A stretch of 36,030 bases of DNA from an uncultured Prevotella sp. (lineage in GTDB: Bacteria > Bacteroidota > Bacteroidia > Bacteroidales > Bacteroidaceae), in NCBI GenBank assembly GCA_944319945.1, contig CALUFN010000022.1, positions 1 to 36,030 on the forward strand, read 5' to 3'. The notes beneath the pieces were generated by a model. That model worked only from the letters and a program-made list of their open reading frames with translations, was not told where the DNA came from and searched no databases. The position numbers and the translations under genes were made by a program. Of the stretch, positions 7,675-16,680 are shown piece after piece. Position 1 is the first letter of the stretch. The number at the start of each line of letters is the position of its first letter.

Positions 7675-10600
7675 TTAAACCTTCTCCACCTTGATTCTTA
7701 CAGGCGTACCGTCGATGTCGGCCTCGGCACCGTCGTTGTCGGCCACCGACACGCTGTCGGCCAGCACTTGGCCCTTAACGTAGTCGGCAAACGAACTGAG
7801 GGCTTCCTCCACGCCGTCAGCCGGCGACACGGTTACGTTCACGCGGTCGGTTATCTCCAGGCCGCAGTCCTTACGCAGGTTCTGTATCCTGTTGATCAGC
7901 TCGCGTGCCATGCCCTCGCGGCGCAACTCGTCGGTAAGCTCAACCTCGAGCGCAACGGTCAGGTTGCCGTCGTTGGCCACGAGCCAACCGGGCATATCCT
8001 CATTGATTATCTCCACGTCGGCTGCGTCTACGGTTACGTCTTGTCCGTCGACGCTGAGCGTCAGGCTGCCGTCGCGCTCAAGTGCGGCTATGTCATCCTG
8101 CCCGAGGGCGGCCATGCCTGCGGCAATACCCTTCATCAGCTTGCCGTACTTCTTACCCATAGTGCGGAAGTTGCACTTCACCTTCTTGACCATCACGCCC
8201 GAGCCTTCTACGAAGCGCAGTTCCTTGACGTTAACCTCGCTCAGCACGAGGCTCTTCACGGCCTCTATGCGGCGACGCTGGGCTTCGTCAACGGCGGGTA
8301 TCATGACGCACTGCAGGGGCTGACGCACCTTGATGTTGACCTTGCGCCTCAGGGCGAGCACCATCGAGGTGATCTTCTGTGCCGTCTTCATGCGGGCTTC
8401 GAGATTATTGTCAATGAGCGTCTCGTCGGCCTCGGGGAAGCGTGCCAGGTGTACCGACTCGGCACCGCCGCTGCGACCGGTGGCGCGCGTCAGGTCGAGA
8501 TAGAGCTGGTCGGCATAGAACGGAGCCATCGGGGCCAACAGCCTGGCCACCGTCTCAAGGCACGTATAGAGCGTCTCGTAAGCCGAGAGCTTGTCGGTGT
8601 CCATCTCCTTGCCCCAGAAGCGTTTACGGTTGAGGCGCACGTACCAGTTGCTCAGGTCGTCGCTGACGAAGGTGTCTATCAGTCGGCCGGCCTTAGTAGG
8701 CTCATAGGCGGCCAGGGCTTCGTCAACGGCCTTTACGAGCGAGTTAAGCTCGGACAATATCCAACGGTCGATCTCGTGACGCTCGGCCACCGGTATCTCA
8801 CGCTGAGAATAGTCGAAGCCGTCGACGTTGGCGTAGAGGCTGAAGAACGAGTATGTGTTGTAAAGCGTGCCGAAGAACTTGCGGCGCACCTCGTCCACGC
8901 CGGCCACGTCAAACTTCAAGTTGTCCCACGGCGACGAGTTGGTAAGCATGTAGAAGCGCACGGCATCGGCACCGTATTTCTCTATGGTTTCAAATGGGTC
9001 AACGGCGTTGCCGAGACGCTTGCTCATTTTGTTGCCCTTAGCGTCGAGCACGAGTCCGCTGGAAATCACGTTCTTGAACGCAACACTGTCAAACACCATT
9101 GTGGCTATGGCGTGCAGCGTGAAGAACCAGCCGCGCGTCTGGTCAACGCCCTCGTTGATGAAGTCGGCGGGGAAGGCCGTGCGGCGGTCTATCGCGTCGA
9201 CATTCTCAAAGGGGTAATGTATCTGTGCGTAAGGCATGCTGCCCGAGTCGAACCATACGTCTATCAGGTCGGCCTCCCTCTTCATGGGCTTGCCCGTCTT
9301 GCTGCACAGCGTGATGTTGTCAACATAGGGGCGGTGCAGGTCTATGCGGTCATAGTTTTCCTGCGAATAGTCGCCCGGCACGAAGCCCTTGTCCTTCAAC
9401 GGGTTCGACGGCATGAAGCCGGCCTCCACGCTCTTTTCAATCTCGGCGTAGAGCTGTTCGAGCGAACCGATGCACGTCTCGTTGCCGTCGTCGTCACGCC
9501 ACACGGGCAGCGGAGTGCCCCAAAAGCGGCTGCGGCTCAGGTTCCAGTCGTTAAGGTTCTCGAGCCAGTTGCCGAAGCGGCCCGTACCCGTGCTCTCGGG
9601 CTTCCAGTTGATAGTCTTGTTTAGCTCCACCATGCGCTCCTTGCACGCCGTAGAGCGGATGAACCAGCTGTCGAGCGGATAATAAAGCACGGGCTTGTCA
9701 GTGCGCCAGCAGTGGGGATAGCTGTGCACGTGTTTCTCTATCTTGAAGGCCATGCCGCGCGCCTTGAGGTCCATGCAGATGGATATGTCGAGCGTCTCGT
9801 CCTTGTCGGTCAGCGCGTCGTCGTAGGCGTTTTTCACGTAGCGGCCTGCGTAGCGGCTCCAAGCCTCTACGTCGACGTATTTCTTGACGAACTCAGCGTC
9901 AAGGTCGTCTACTACGTAATACTTGCCCTCGAGGTCTACCACGGGCCGCTGGTTACCCTTCTTGTCTATAAGGACTATGGGCGGCACGCCTGCCTTGCGG
10001 GCCACGTTGGCGTCGTCTGCACCGAAGTTGGGGGCAATGTGCACTATGCCCGTACCGTCGTCGGTAGTAACGTAGTCGCCGGGGATTACGCGGAATGCGC
10101 CGTCTTCCATCGGCCTTATCATCGGCATCAGCTGCTCGTAGTGCATGCCCACGAGATCCGTGCCCTTATATCGTGCTATTATATTATAAGGTATCACCTT
10201 GTCGCCATGCTTGTAGGCGGCAAGGTCTTCGTCCCGGCCTTTAGGGTCGAGGTATGCGTCAACGAGCACCTCGGCCATCACTACCGTGACGGGTTCGCCC
10301 GAGTAGGGGTTGTAGGTCTGCACGGCCACGTAGTCTATCGTCGGACCCACACAGAGCGCCGAGTTGGCGGCCAACGTCCAGGGCGTGGTAGTCCATGCCA
10401 AAAAGTATGGCTTGCCCCACTGCGTCATCTCGGGCTTAGGGTCCTTGATGAGGAATTGCACCGTAGCCGTAGTGTCCTTAACGTCGCGGTAGCAACCGGG
10501 CTGGTTGAGCTCGTGGCTCGATAGGCCCGTACCGGCTGCGGGCGAATAGGGCTGTATGGTGTAGCCCTTGTATAGCAACCCCTTGTCGTAAAGCTGCTTG

Positions 10601-11109
10601 AGCAGCCACCACAAGGTCTCGATATACTTGTTGTCGTAAGTGACGTAGGGATGGTCGAGGTCAACCCAGTATCCCATCTTCTCGGTTAAGTCGCGCCACT
10701 CGGCCGTGAACTTCATCACGTTCTCGCGGCACTTACGGTTGTAATCCTCCACCGAGATATACCTGTCAGACTCCTTATTGTCGATGTCGGCCTTAGTGAT
10801 GCCCAGCTCCTTCTCTACGCCCAGCTCCACGGGCAGCCCGTGGGTGTCCCATCCGGCCTTGCGGTGCACTTGGTAGCCCTTCATCGTCTTGTATCGGTTG
10901 AAGGTGTCTTTTATCGTGCGCGCCAGCACGTGGTGTATGCCGGGGTGTCCGTTGGCCGAGGGCGGTCCCTCGAAGAATACGAACTGCGGGCAGCCCTCGC
11001 GCTCGGTTACCGATTTGCGGAACACGTCGTTACGGTTCCATTCGTCAAGTATCGTCTTGTTAGTTGCGGTCAAGTCGAGCCCCTTGTGCTCGGCGAACTT
11101 ATCAGCCAT
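7675..11109 (-). CDS. ileS: Isoleucyl-tRNA synthetase, type 2 (eukaryote-like)
   Basis: A 1144-residue class I synthetase charging tRNA-Ile. The HIGH-type signature is HPGIHH within PPSANGHPGIHHVLA near the N-terminus. The KMSKR loop is GNKMSKRLGN, preceded by GVDQTRGWFFTLHAIA. The editing (CP1) domain lies between them (TTTPWTLAANSALCV, TDDGTGIVHIAPNFGADD). The long C-terminal region without a cysteine zinc cluster, and the overall length, mark the IleS2 class typical of Bacteroidota. This class is generally less sensitive to mupirocin. It is first gene of ileS-dksA-lspA-DUF4296, driven by a consensus promoter about 40 bases upstream. Confidence 0.96.
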   Translation of the reverse strand: MADKFAEHKGLDLTATNKTILDEWNRNDVFRKSVTEREGCPQFVFFEGPPSANGHPGIHHVLARTIKDTFNRYKTMKGYQVHRKAGWDTHGLPVELGVEKELGITKADIDNKESDRYISVEDYNRKCRENVMKFTAEWRDLTEKMGYWVDLDHPYVTYDNKYIETLWWLLKQLYDKGLLYKGYTIQPYSPAAGTGLSSHELNQPGCYRDVKDTTATVQFLIKDPKPEMTQWGKPYFLAWTTTPWTLAANSALCVGPTIDYVAVQTYNPYSGEPVTVVMAEVLVDAYLDPKGRDEDLAAYKHGDKVIPYNIIARYKGTDLVGMHYEQLMPMIRPMEDGAFRVIPGDYVTTDDGTGIVHIAPNFGADDANVARKAGVPPIVLIDKKGNQRPVVDLEGKYYVVDDLDAEFVKKYVDVEAWSRYAGRYVKNAYDDALTDKDETLDISICMDLKARGMAFKIEKHVHSYPHCWRTDKPVLYYPLDSWFIRSTACKERMVELNKTINWKPESTGTGRFGNWLENLNDWNLSRSRFWGTPLPVWRDDDGNETCIGSLEQLYAEIEKSVEAGFMPSNPLKDKGFVPGDYSQENYDRIDLHRPYVDNITLCSKTGKPMKREADLIDVWFDSGSMPYAQIHYPFENVDAIDRRTAFPADFINEGVDQTRGWFFTLHAIATMVFDSVAFKNVISSGLVLDAKGNKMSKRLGNAVDPFETIEKYGADAVRFYMLTNSSPWDNLKFDVAGVDEVRRKFFGTLYNTYSFFSLYANVDGFDYSQREIPVAERHEIDRWILSELNSLVKAVDEALAAYEPTKAGRLIDTFVSDDLSNWYVRLNRKRFWGKEMDTDKLSAYETLYTCLETVARLLAPMAPFYADQLYLDLTRATGRSGGAESVHLARFPEADETLIDNNLEARMKTAQKITSMVLALRRKVNIKVRQPLQCVMIPAVDEAQRRRIEAVKSLVLSEVNVKELRFVEGSGVMVKKVKCNFRTMGKKYGKLMKGIAAGMAALGQDDIAALERDGSLTLSVDGQDVTVDAADVEIINEDMPGWLVANDGNLTVALEVELTDELRREGMARELINRIQNLRKDCGLEITDRVNVTVSPADGVEEALSSFADYVKGQVLADSVSVADNDGAEADIDGTPVRIKVEKV

Positions 11110-11150
11110 ATCTTAACTCTTTTATTATGTTTACTCTGTTGTTTAAGGCG

Positions 11151-11181
11151 CAAAGTTAAGTAAAAAAATCGTTTCCGCAAA
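11151..11181 (-). promoter_or_regulatory. Housekeeping promoter of the ileS operon
   Basis: Minus-strand TTTG (11178-11181), 19 bp, TAACTTTG (11151-11158): exact consensus. Start site near 11145, leader about 35 bases. Confidence 0.85.
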
Positions 11182-11238
11182 AATTACGCATAATATTATA
11201 CCTATTTTAATATGCGGCAACGGGTGCGGAAAAGACAT

Positions 11239-11277
11239 AAAAAAGGCATGACCGCCACGAAAAACGACGGCCATGCC
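11239..11277 (-). terminator. Terminator of the first BspA-like gene
   Basis: GGCATG-type arms at 11245-11256 and 11266-11277 pair with two mismatches or wobbles. The A run at 11239-11244 gives the U tract on the minus strand. It begins 27 bases past the stop codon. Confidence 0.75.
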
Positions 11278-11303
11278 ACAATATCCAAGAATGTCGAATA
11301 TGT

Positions 11304-13119
11304 TTACAGAGCTACTTTCGCAGTCTTTCCTCCGGCCTTGACCACGTAAACGCCTGAAGGCAAACCGCTGACTGTGCCGGCCGCTCCGCCGTAAACCTGA
11401 GTGCCGTCAAGAGAGTAAACCTCAACGCCGCTTGCTCCGCTAACGACTATCGAGCCGTCGGCCACGGATATAGACACTTCACCGTCACTTGAGACAACGC
11501 CATTGATGCCCGTGCCGGTAAGTTCTTCGATATTAGCAAACAGGCCCCACGGCTCTGAGGCCTCATAATCTTCTTTTGTGCCATCAGGTACATACAACGT
11601 GGCGGAAGAATACACATCGGCAACAAAGCTCTCGTCGACTTGCCATATATCCGGAGTCACCACCGGGACTTCTTGCGACAAGCAGGTAACTGACTTTATG
11701 GCCGGACAACCACCAAAGGTATAATCGCCCATCTCCCTGACCCCGGCCCCGATGGTTACAGTCTCCAAATTGCTGCAATCACGGAACACGGCTTGTCCAA
11801 GAGTTGTCACACCATCGGGGATGGTTACGGACGTAAGCCCCGTGCAAAAAGCCATTGGATAATTGCCGATCGACGTTACTGATGCGGGAATCTCTATTTC
11901 GGTAAGGCTTTGGCAAGAGTGGAAAGCACCTTCGCCGATTGAAGTCACCGTTGCAGGTATCGTAATGGATTTCAACTTACTGCAAAGCCCCACTATGTAC
12001 TTGGGCATGACGGTAAGATTTTCAGGCAACTTTATCGACTCAAGCCCATAGCAACAATAGAAAGCGAAATCACCGAGCGACGTTACAGAATTTGGAACTT
12101 CAACCGAGGTCAAGCCCGAACAGCTGTTGAAAGCCTCAATGCCTATTGTGGTAAGCGTGTTTGGGAAATCAAGAGACGTCAGTCCCGAACACATTACAAA
12201 AGCGTAATTGCCAATTTCAGTAAGCGAAGACGGAAAGTCGATAGAAGAAATGTTCATGCAATAATAGAATGCATAATCACCGATTTTGGTAACCGAGCTT
12301 GGTATTTCAACATCGGTCTTGGCATACGGCCATGCCACCAATGTGGTCTTATCCTTATTATAAATCACACCGTCTGCAGAAGAAAAAACAGGATTACTTG
12401 CTTCCACGTCTATAGACGTAAGATAGCTGCAAAAACTAAAAGCTCCATCTCCTATTTCCGTAACTGAAGCAGGTACGCCTATGCGTTCAACTGTTGAAGA
12501 CTGAAAAGCAAAATCGCCGATGGTAGTTACAGTGTTAGGTATTTCTATCTCATCAGCCCGATAATAACAGTAAAAAGCGTAACTACCTATGGTCGTAACC
12601 GAACTTGGTATGCTGATGTTTGTGTTTCCTCCAGGCCATGTAACCAACGTAGATCCGTCTTTGCTGTAAAGCACGCCTCCGACTGAAGAGTAATTAGGAT
12701 TAGCTTCATCCACATTAATTTCCATCAAATTTACGACACTACCGAAAGAATTGCCTGACATCGACGTTACGGAAGCAGGAATATCTACCGTAACCAAACT
12801 ACAATCAGAAAACGCAAAATCACCTATTTCCGTCACTGTTGTCGGTATTTCCACAGACGCCACAGATGTATAGAAAAACGCATTGTCACCAATCCTCGTT
12901 ACGGTATAAGTCGTACCGCCGTTCTCTACATTCTCCGGAATAACAACATCCGTAAGACCCGGATAATACGTCATATTGTCAGCCGAAACTTCCACAGTCT
13001 TTTCATCCTCTGACAATACCGTGTAATACAATCCGTCCGCCTCGAAATCATAAGCGAACACGTTGGTGCCGGCCATCAATGCTGCCGCCAGCACCCCCTA
13101 TTAAGAAATGTTTCTTCAT
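11304..13119 (-). CDS. BspA-type leucine-rich-repeat surface protein, one-base frameshift in signal peptide
   Basis: About 604 residues if one base of a five-G run (13094-13098) is ignored. The ATG at 13119 gives MKKHFLI, then the frame breaks. With four G it would continue VLAAALMAGTNVFA, a textbook signal peptide cleaved before YDFEAD. As written, the open frame starts at 13094 without the basic N-region. Residues about 45-500 are BspA/LRR_5 repeats (LTEIGNYAFVMCSGLTSLDF and similar). Two spacer units read INVDEANPNYSSVGGVLYS-like. The last 75 residues (DGEVSISVADGSIVVSG to GVYVVKAGGKTAKVAL) resemble a type-9 secretion C-terminal domain. Such proteins are usually surface adhesins. The frameshift may be real, phase-variable or a sequencing error. 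Confidence 0.8.
11314..11570 (-). repeat. 257-bp direct repeat, copy 1 (shared 3' end of the BspA-like genes)
   Basis: This stretch aligns without gaps to 13405-13661 with about 10 differences by eye (roughly 96% identity). It encodes the C-terminal sorting-like domain and the last part of the repeat region. The LRR parts upstream are far less alike. Confidence 0.9.
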
Positions 13120-13203
13120 AATAAAATGCATTAAATTATTAAACTGTTGATAAACACTCTCAGACATCTCCACGCGTTTATGCTTGCAAAGGAAACGCTA
13201 CGG

Positions 13204-13235
13204 CAAAGATACGCAATTCTTAATTTAAGAACAAA
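13204..13235 (-). promoter_or_regulatory. Promoter of the first BspA-like gene
   Basis: Minus-strand TTTG (13232-13235), 20 bp, TATCTTTG (13204-13211). The start site would be near 13198, giving a leader of about 78 bases before the ATG at 13119. Its presence supports 13119 as the original start codon. Confidence 0.8.
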
Positions 13236-13299
13236 TATTTACTAAAAATTCGGCTCTCGGCAATTACATTTTTAAAGAAATGTAAACTATAATATTACA

Positions 13300-13348
13300 C
13301 TTTCACAACGGTATCCCGCCATTTTGCGAAAGTATGCCGTTATGAAAG
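13300..13348. repeat. Long imperfect palindrome between the BspA-like genes
   Basis: CTTTCACAACGGTATCC (from 13300) pairs with GTATGCCGTTATGAAAG (to 13348), 17-base arms with a few wobbles and mismatches. No U tract follows on either strand, so it is not a standard terminator. It lies about 45 bases beyond the stop of the broken BspA copy. Confidence 0.55.
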
Positions 13349-13391
13349 TGATATGAAGTTCACCGGCTATGAACCAACGGAAACGTAACGA

Positions 13392-14647
13392 CTACCGCAG
13401 GTGCACTTTCGCAGTCTTACCTCCGGCCTTGACCACGTAAACGCCTGAAGGCAAACCGCTGACGGTGCCGGCCGCTCCGCCGTAAACCTGAGTGCCGTCA
13501 AGAGAGTAAACATCTACGCTGCTTGCTCCGCTAACGACTATCGAGCCGTCGGCTACGGATATAGACACTTCACCGTCACTTGAGACAACGCCATTGATGC
13601 CCGTGCCGGTAAGTTCTTCAATATTAGCAAACAGGCTCCACGGCTCTAAAGCCTCATAATCAGCCTTACACCCATCGGGCACGTATAAAGTGGCAGAAGC
13701 ATACACCTCATCGGTAAAAGAGGAAGCAGGACGAGTGTCTACAACCGGAGGCACCAATGACAAACAATAAACGGTCTTAATAGAGTCGCAAGATCTAAAT
13801 GCCTCATACTCGATAGTGTCAACAGAGCTACCGATAGTCACGGAAGTAAGCCCGTAACAATCTGCAAACGCATCATATCCTATTGTGGTTACAGAATTTG
13901 GGATTTCGACTTCCGACAGTTTCAAGCAAGACTGGAAAGCGCCATGATCGATAAATGTTACGGAATTAGGTATCTCTATCTCCTCCAGCTCATGGCAACC
14001 CAGAAAAGCGAAGCGGTCAATAGTCTCAACCGTATTGGGAATGTCTACTTCGGTTTTCCTTACCGGGCATGAGTGTAGCATCTTTATGTCTTTAGTATAA
14101 AGCACGCCGTCGATAGAGGCGTAATATCGGTTGTTTTCGTCTACATTGATCTCTTCCAAGTTGGCACAATTCTGAAACGGCGCCGAAATTATTTCCGTTA
14201 TAGTCTCGGGAATGAATATGGTCGTAATATTGTCGCAACCGTAAAATGACAAATCGGCAACCATACGCGTCTCTTCCGGGAACTCATACGAAGCCCATGA
14301 GCACGGCACTGTGTACAAAGTGTACAGCCCTTCGCTGTAAAGGGCGCCTTCATACGAATCGAAATTAGGATTGGCCTCGTCTACGTTTATCGCTTTCAGG
14401 TTCCTGCATCCTCCGAACGACCATATATAATCTTTCAACGAGGCAGGCAGGTCTACGGAAACGAGGCTGTTGCAACGGTTGAACGCATGCATGCCAAGAA
14501 AGGTCTGGGTGTTAGGAAAATCCACATCACAAGGCTGATACAACCCTCGAAAGCATAATCATTAATAGTAGTCAACGAGTTGCCAAAATTCAATGTTCTC
14601 AATAAGCTACAATTCCCAAAGGCATTAGTGCCGATTTCAGCATGCAT
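13392..14647 (-). pseudogene. Broken BspA-type leucine-rich-repeat gene (no signal peptide, one frameshift)
   Basis: The 5' part (from 14647) reads MHAEIGTNAFGNCSLLRTLN, a protein that begins in the middle of an LRR unit, with no signal peptide and an in-frame stop 15 bases upstream. Near 14525-14535 the frame breaks: AFEGCISL continues one frame over as DVDFPNTQTFLGMHAFNRCN. A single missing base restores the repeat register. The rest (13392-14520) is intact LRR, including two INVDEANPNF-type spacer units, and ends in a sorting-like domain almost identical to that of the neighbouring gene. It is most simply a decayed paralogue that lost its 5' end. It may act as a sequence reservoir for the intact copy. 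Confidence 0.8.
13405..13661 (-). repeat. 257-bp direct repeat, copy 2
   Basis: Partner of 11314-11570, same orientation, about 2.1 kb away. It carries the last part of the broken BspA-like gene. Confidence 0.9.
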
Positions 14648-14796
14648 TCTCTCCTGTATTCAACCCTTATCGGGCTTTCAATAATACCACCATTGCAAAT
14701 GGTATGTCATTTTAAATGAAAAAACAAAGAAATTTAGATATTTCCGCACTATACGATTGATTATTTTTACGAATGCAAACCGTATGTTTACACATT

Positions 14797-14850
14797 GCAA
14801 AAGGGCACCTTTTACAGTCCGAAAGGATGCTTTTTAAGCGGCCGTTTGCC
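14797..14850. repeat. Degenerate copy of the AAAAGG/CTTTT intergenic repeat
   Basis: TTGCAAAAGGGCACCTTTTA followed by CGAAAGGATGCTTTTTAAGC and a GCCGCCTTTGG stretch. The same word order is found in the clean palindrome at 25093-25155 and more weakly near 88-110 and 34930-34980. Confidence 0.5.
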
Positions 14851-14936
14851 GCCTTTGGTAATGCCAATAGTTACCTTTCAGAAAGACCTGAATATGTCAT
14901 TGCCGCAAATATGCAGGCTACAACCGCAACAATGGT

Positions 14937-14986
14937 GAAAAATAAAGCCAAAACGGAAGCAGTAATAGCACTCCGCTTTGGCTTTA
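14937..14986 (-). terminator. Terminator of the OmpP1/FadL-like gene
   Basis: AAAGCCAAAACGGA (14944-14957) pairs with TCCGCTTTGGCTTT (14972-14985) with one mismatch. On the minus strand the stem is followed by TTTATTTTTC. It lies 50-100 bases past the stop codon at 15037. Confidence 0.75.
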
Positions 14987-15036
14987 ATTGGAGATTAAGA
15001 ATTATAAGGTGCCCCGCGTGCGCAGGGCATGTGCGG

Positions 15037-16602
15037 TCAAAAGTGGTATCCGAGGGTTACTACGAGCTGGTGACGCTTGTTGTCCACGCTTACGGGGCTG
15101 CTGGCGCAGGCTTCGCCCTGGCCGCCCTCACCGGGTGAGTAATATGAGGCGAATGGGCTGAAGTCGCCGTTCTGGCAACTGTACTGGTAGGCGGCGTCGA
15201 ACGTGAAGCTGCCTGCCGTGTAGCCTAAGCCGAGCGTCACTCGGTTGGTGGCATCCCAGTTGACGTAATCGGTGGTTGAGCCGTAAAACGTTCCGGGCGA
15301 CGGCAGCGTCATGTCCTTATAGCCGCCATCGGCATACATCGGCGACACGTAGTTGTAGCCCGCGCGCAGAGCGAGGTTACGGGTCGGCTTCAGCTCGAGA
15401 CCTAAACGCAGTGTGCTCACGCCCTTCAAGGTACGGGCAGTATGGCGGTTCATAACGTCGTCGGGCGAGGTCGTCTCGTAATAGTCGCCGTAATACCAGT
15501 CGTAGCCGCCGCCCGTGTTGATGCGGCTGTCGAGCGAGCCGTAGTCGGCATACTCGTAGCCTAAGCCTAAGGCGAGGCTGCTGCCAACGGTGGTGCCTAA
15601 GGATAGGCCGAACTTCCATGGGGTGTAGAGCTTAAAGTCGTAGCTCTCGGCCACTGGGCAGCCGGTGTATGAGCCGTAAGGGGTGGAGTTGTGCAGGTCG
15701 GCGCTATTAGAGGTGGTCAAGTCATACCACGTTGGCGTGGCCACACTTACGCCTATGCGCAGGGGCGAAGCCTCTATGGGGCGCACTATGATGCCAGCCT
15801 TGACGTTGAATCCGGTACCGTCTATGCGGCGCTCGTCGGCCAGTGTTACAGTGCCGGCACCGCCAACGATGGCCTCGGTGTATTCACCATAGGCCCTGTA
15901 GTTTACGTCGCTTATGCCGAAGGTGAGGCCGAGGTAGACGCGGTCGTCTAAGTTGCCGCTGATGTTGAAGTCATACTCGCCGATGTAGCCCGTAGAGGAG
16001 CGGCCGAGCGTGTATCCGTCGGCCTCGTGGTAAGCGGTGCGGCCGTCGGGGTCTACGAGCAGAGTGTTATAATACAGATAGTCTACTTGGCTGAAAGCGT
16101 AATCGTCAGACTGGATGTAGCCGTCGCGCTCGTAGAGGTTTATAAGGCCGTCGGCCTCCTTGAGGTACGAGAGCTTGTTTTGCGAGGCACCCTCGAGGGC
16201 ACCAGCTGCCGCGAGGATGTAGTCGAAGTTGCGGCTCTTGTGATAGTTGAAGGCTAAGTTGATGTACGACCTGCGCCCTGTGCGGCGCGAGTAGACGAAA
16301 CCGGCCTGGTCGAAGCTCATGTTTGTCTTGTCGCCACCGGTGAAAGTGGGAGCGTCGCCCTGCGACACAAAGCCGAACGAGACGGCTGCCGACGAGTGGC
16401 GGAATAGGCCTATGCCGGCGGGATTGGTGCCTATGGTGGAGATGTCGGCGCCGAGGGCGTCCATTGCTCCGCCCATGCCCACGTAGCGCGCCGTACCGTT
16501 AAGGTCTTCGGTGGCTATGTCGGCGTTTTGGTATGTCTCCTGAGCGGAGAGCGGCGCGGCCACAAGGGCTGCGATGATTAATGTCAATGATATGTGTTTC
16601 AT
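15037..16602 (-). CDS. OmpP1/FadL-family outer membrane transport protein
   Basis: A 521-residue outer-membrane barrel with a signal peptide (MKHISLTLIIAALVAAPLSA, cleaved before Q). The mature N-terminus (ALNGTARYVGMGGAMDALGA-like, then STIGTNPAGIGLFR) is the FadL/OmpP1 hatch signature seen in Bacteroidales. Many alternating beta strands follow, and the protein ends HQLVVTLGYHF with the terminal aromatic expected of barrels. FadL proteins pass hydrophobic compounds across the outer membrane. Bacteroidales members are often labelled hemin receptor without proof, so the substrate is unknown. The gene starts 78 bases after the RG-rich exported protein on the same strand, with an AAAAGGT word cluster between them. 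Confidence 0.88.
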   Translation of the reverse strand: MKHISLTLIIAALVAAPLSAQETYQNADIATEDLNGTARYVGMGGAMDALGADISTIGTNPAGIGLFRHSSAAVSFGFVSQGDAPTFTGGDKTNMSFDQAGFVYSRRTGRRSYINLAFNYHKSRNFDYILAAAGALEGASQNKLSYLKEADGLINLYERDGYIQSDDYAFSQVDYLYYNTLLVDPDGRTAYHEADGYTLGRSSTGYIGEYDFNISGNLDDRVYLGLTFGISDVNYRAYGEYTEAIVGGAGTVTLADERRIDGTGFNVKAGIIVRPIEASPLRIGVSVATPTWYDLTTSNSADLHNSTPYGSYTGCPVAESYDFKLYTPWKFGLSLGTTVGSSLALGLGYEYADYGSLDSRINTGGGYDWYYGDYYETTSPDDVMNRHTARTLKGVSTLRLGLELKPTRNLALRAGYNYVSPMYADGGYKDMTLPSPGTFYGSTTDYVNWDATNRVTLGLGYTAGSFTFDAAYQYSCQNGDFSPFASYYSPGEGGQGEACASSPVSVDNKRHQLVVTLGYHF

Positions 16603-16628
16603 TTTGTTTACGGTTTTGAGGTTATGGT

Positions 16629-16680
16629 GGTTTTACCTTTTTACCTTTTTACTTTTTCACCTTTTCACCTTTTAATTTTT
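16629..16680. repeat. ACCTTTTT word cluster between the RG-rich and OmpP1 genes
   Basis: About six imperfect copies of an 8-9-base word (ACCTTTTT, ACCTTTTT, ACTTTTTC, ACCTTTTC, ACCTTTTA) in a row. All face one way, unlike the palindromic clusters elsewhere. The cluster fills most of the 78-base spacer. On the transcript it is a purine-rich leader just before the OmpP1 start. Confidence 0.8.

Larger units (their letters stand above)
14648..15036. other. Gene-free region between the broken BspA copy and the OmpP1 gene
   Basis: No convincing coding frame. It holds the lost 5' side of the BspA remnant, an AT-rich stretch, a copy of the AAAGG..CTTTT intergenic repeat (about 14797-14850), and the OmpP1 terminator at 14937-14986. 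A short GCCC/GGGC hairpin lies near 15011-15030. A 121-codon frame on the plus strand (14773-15138) runs into the OmpP1 gene and has no family resemblance. Confidence 0.6.

Noticed and set aside
7279-10524. Long open frames on the plus strand opposite ileS and dksA (781 and 270 codons)
   Set aside because: They lie antisense to unmistakable ileS and dksA reading frames, have no family motifs, and arise from the GC-rich codon usage of the real genes.
13300-13348. Terminator for the broken BspA-like gene
   Set aside because: The stem is long but no U tract follows on either strand, so it is listed only as a palindrome.
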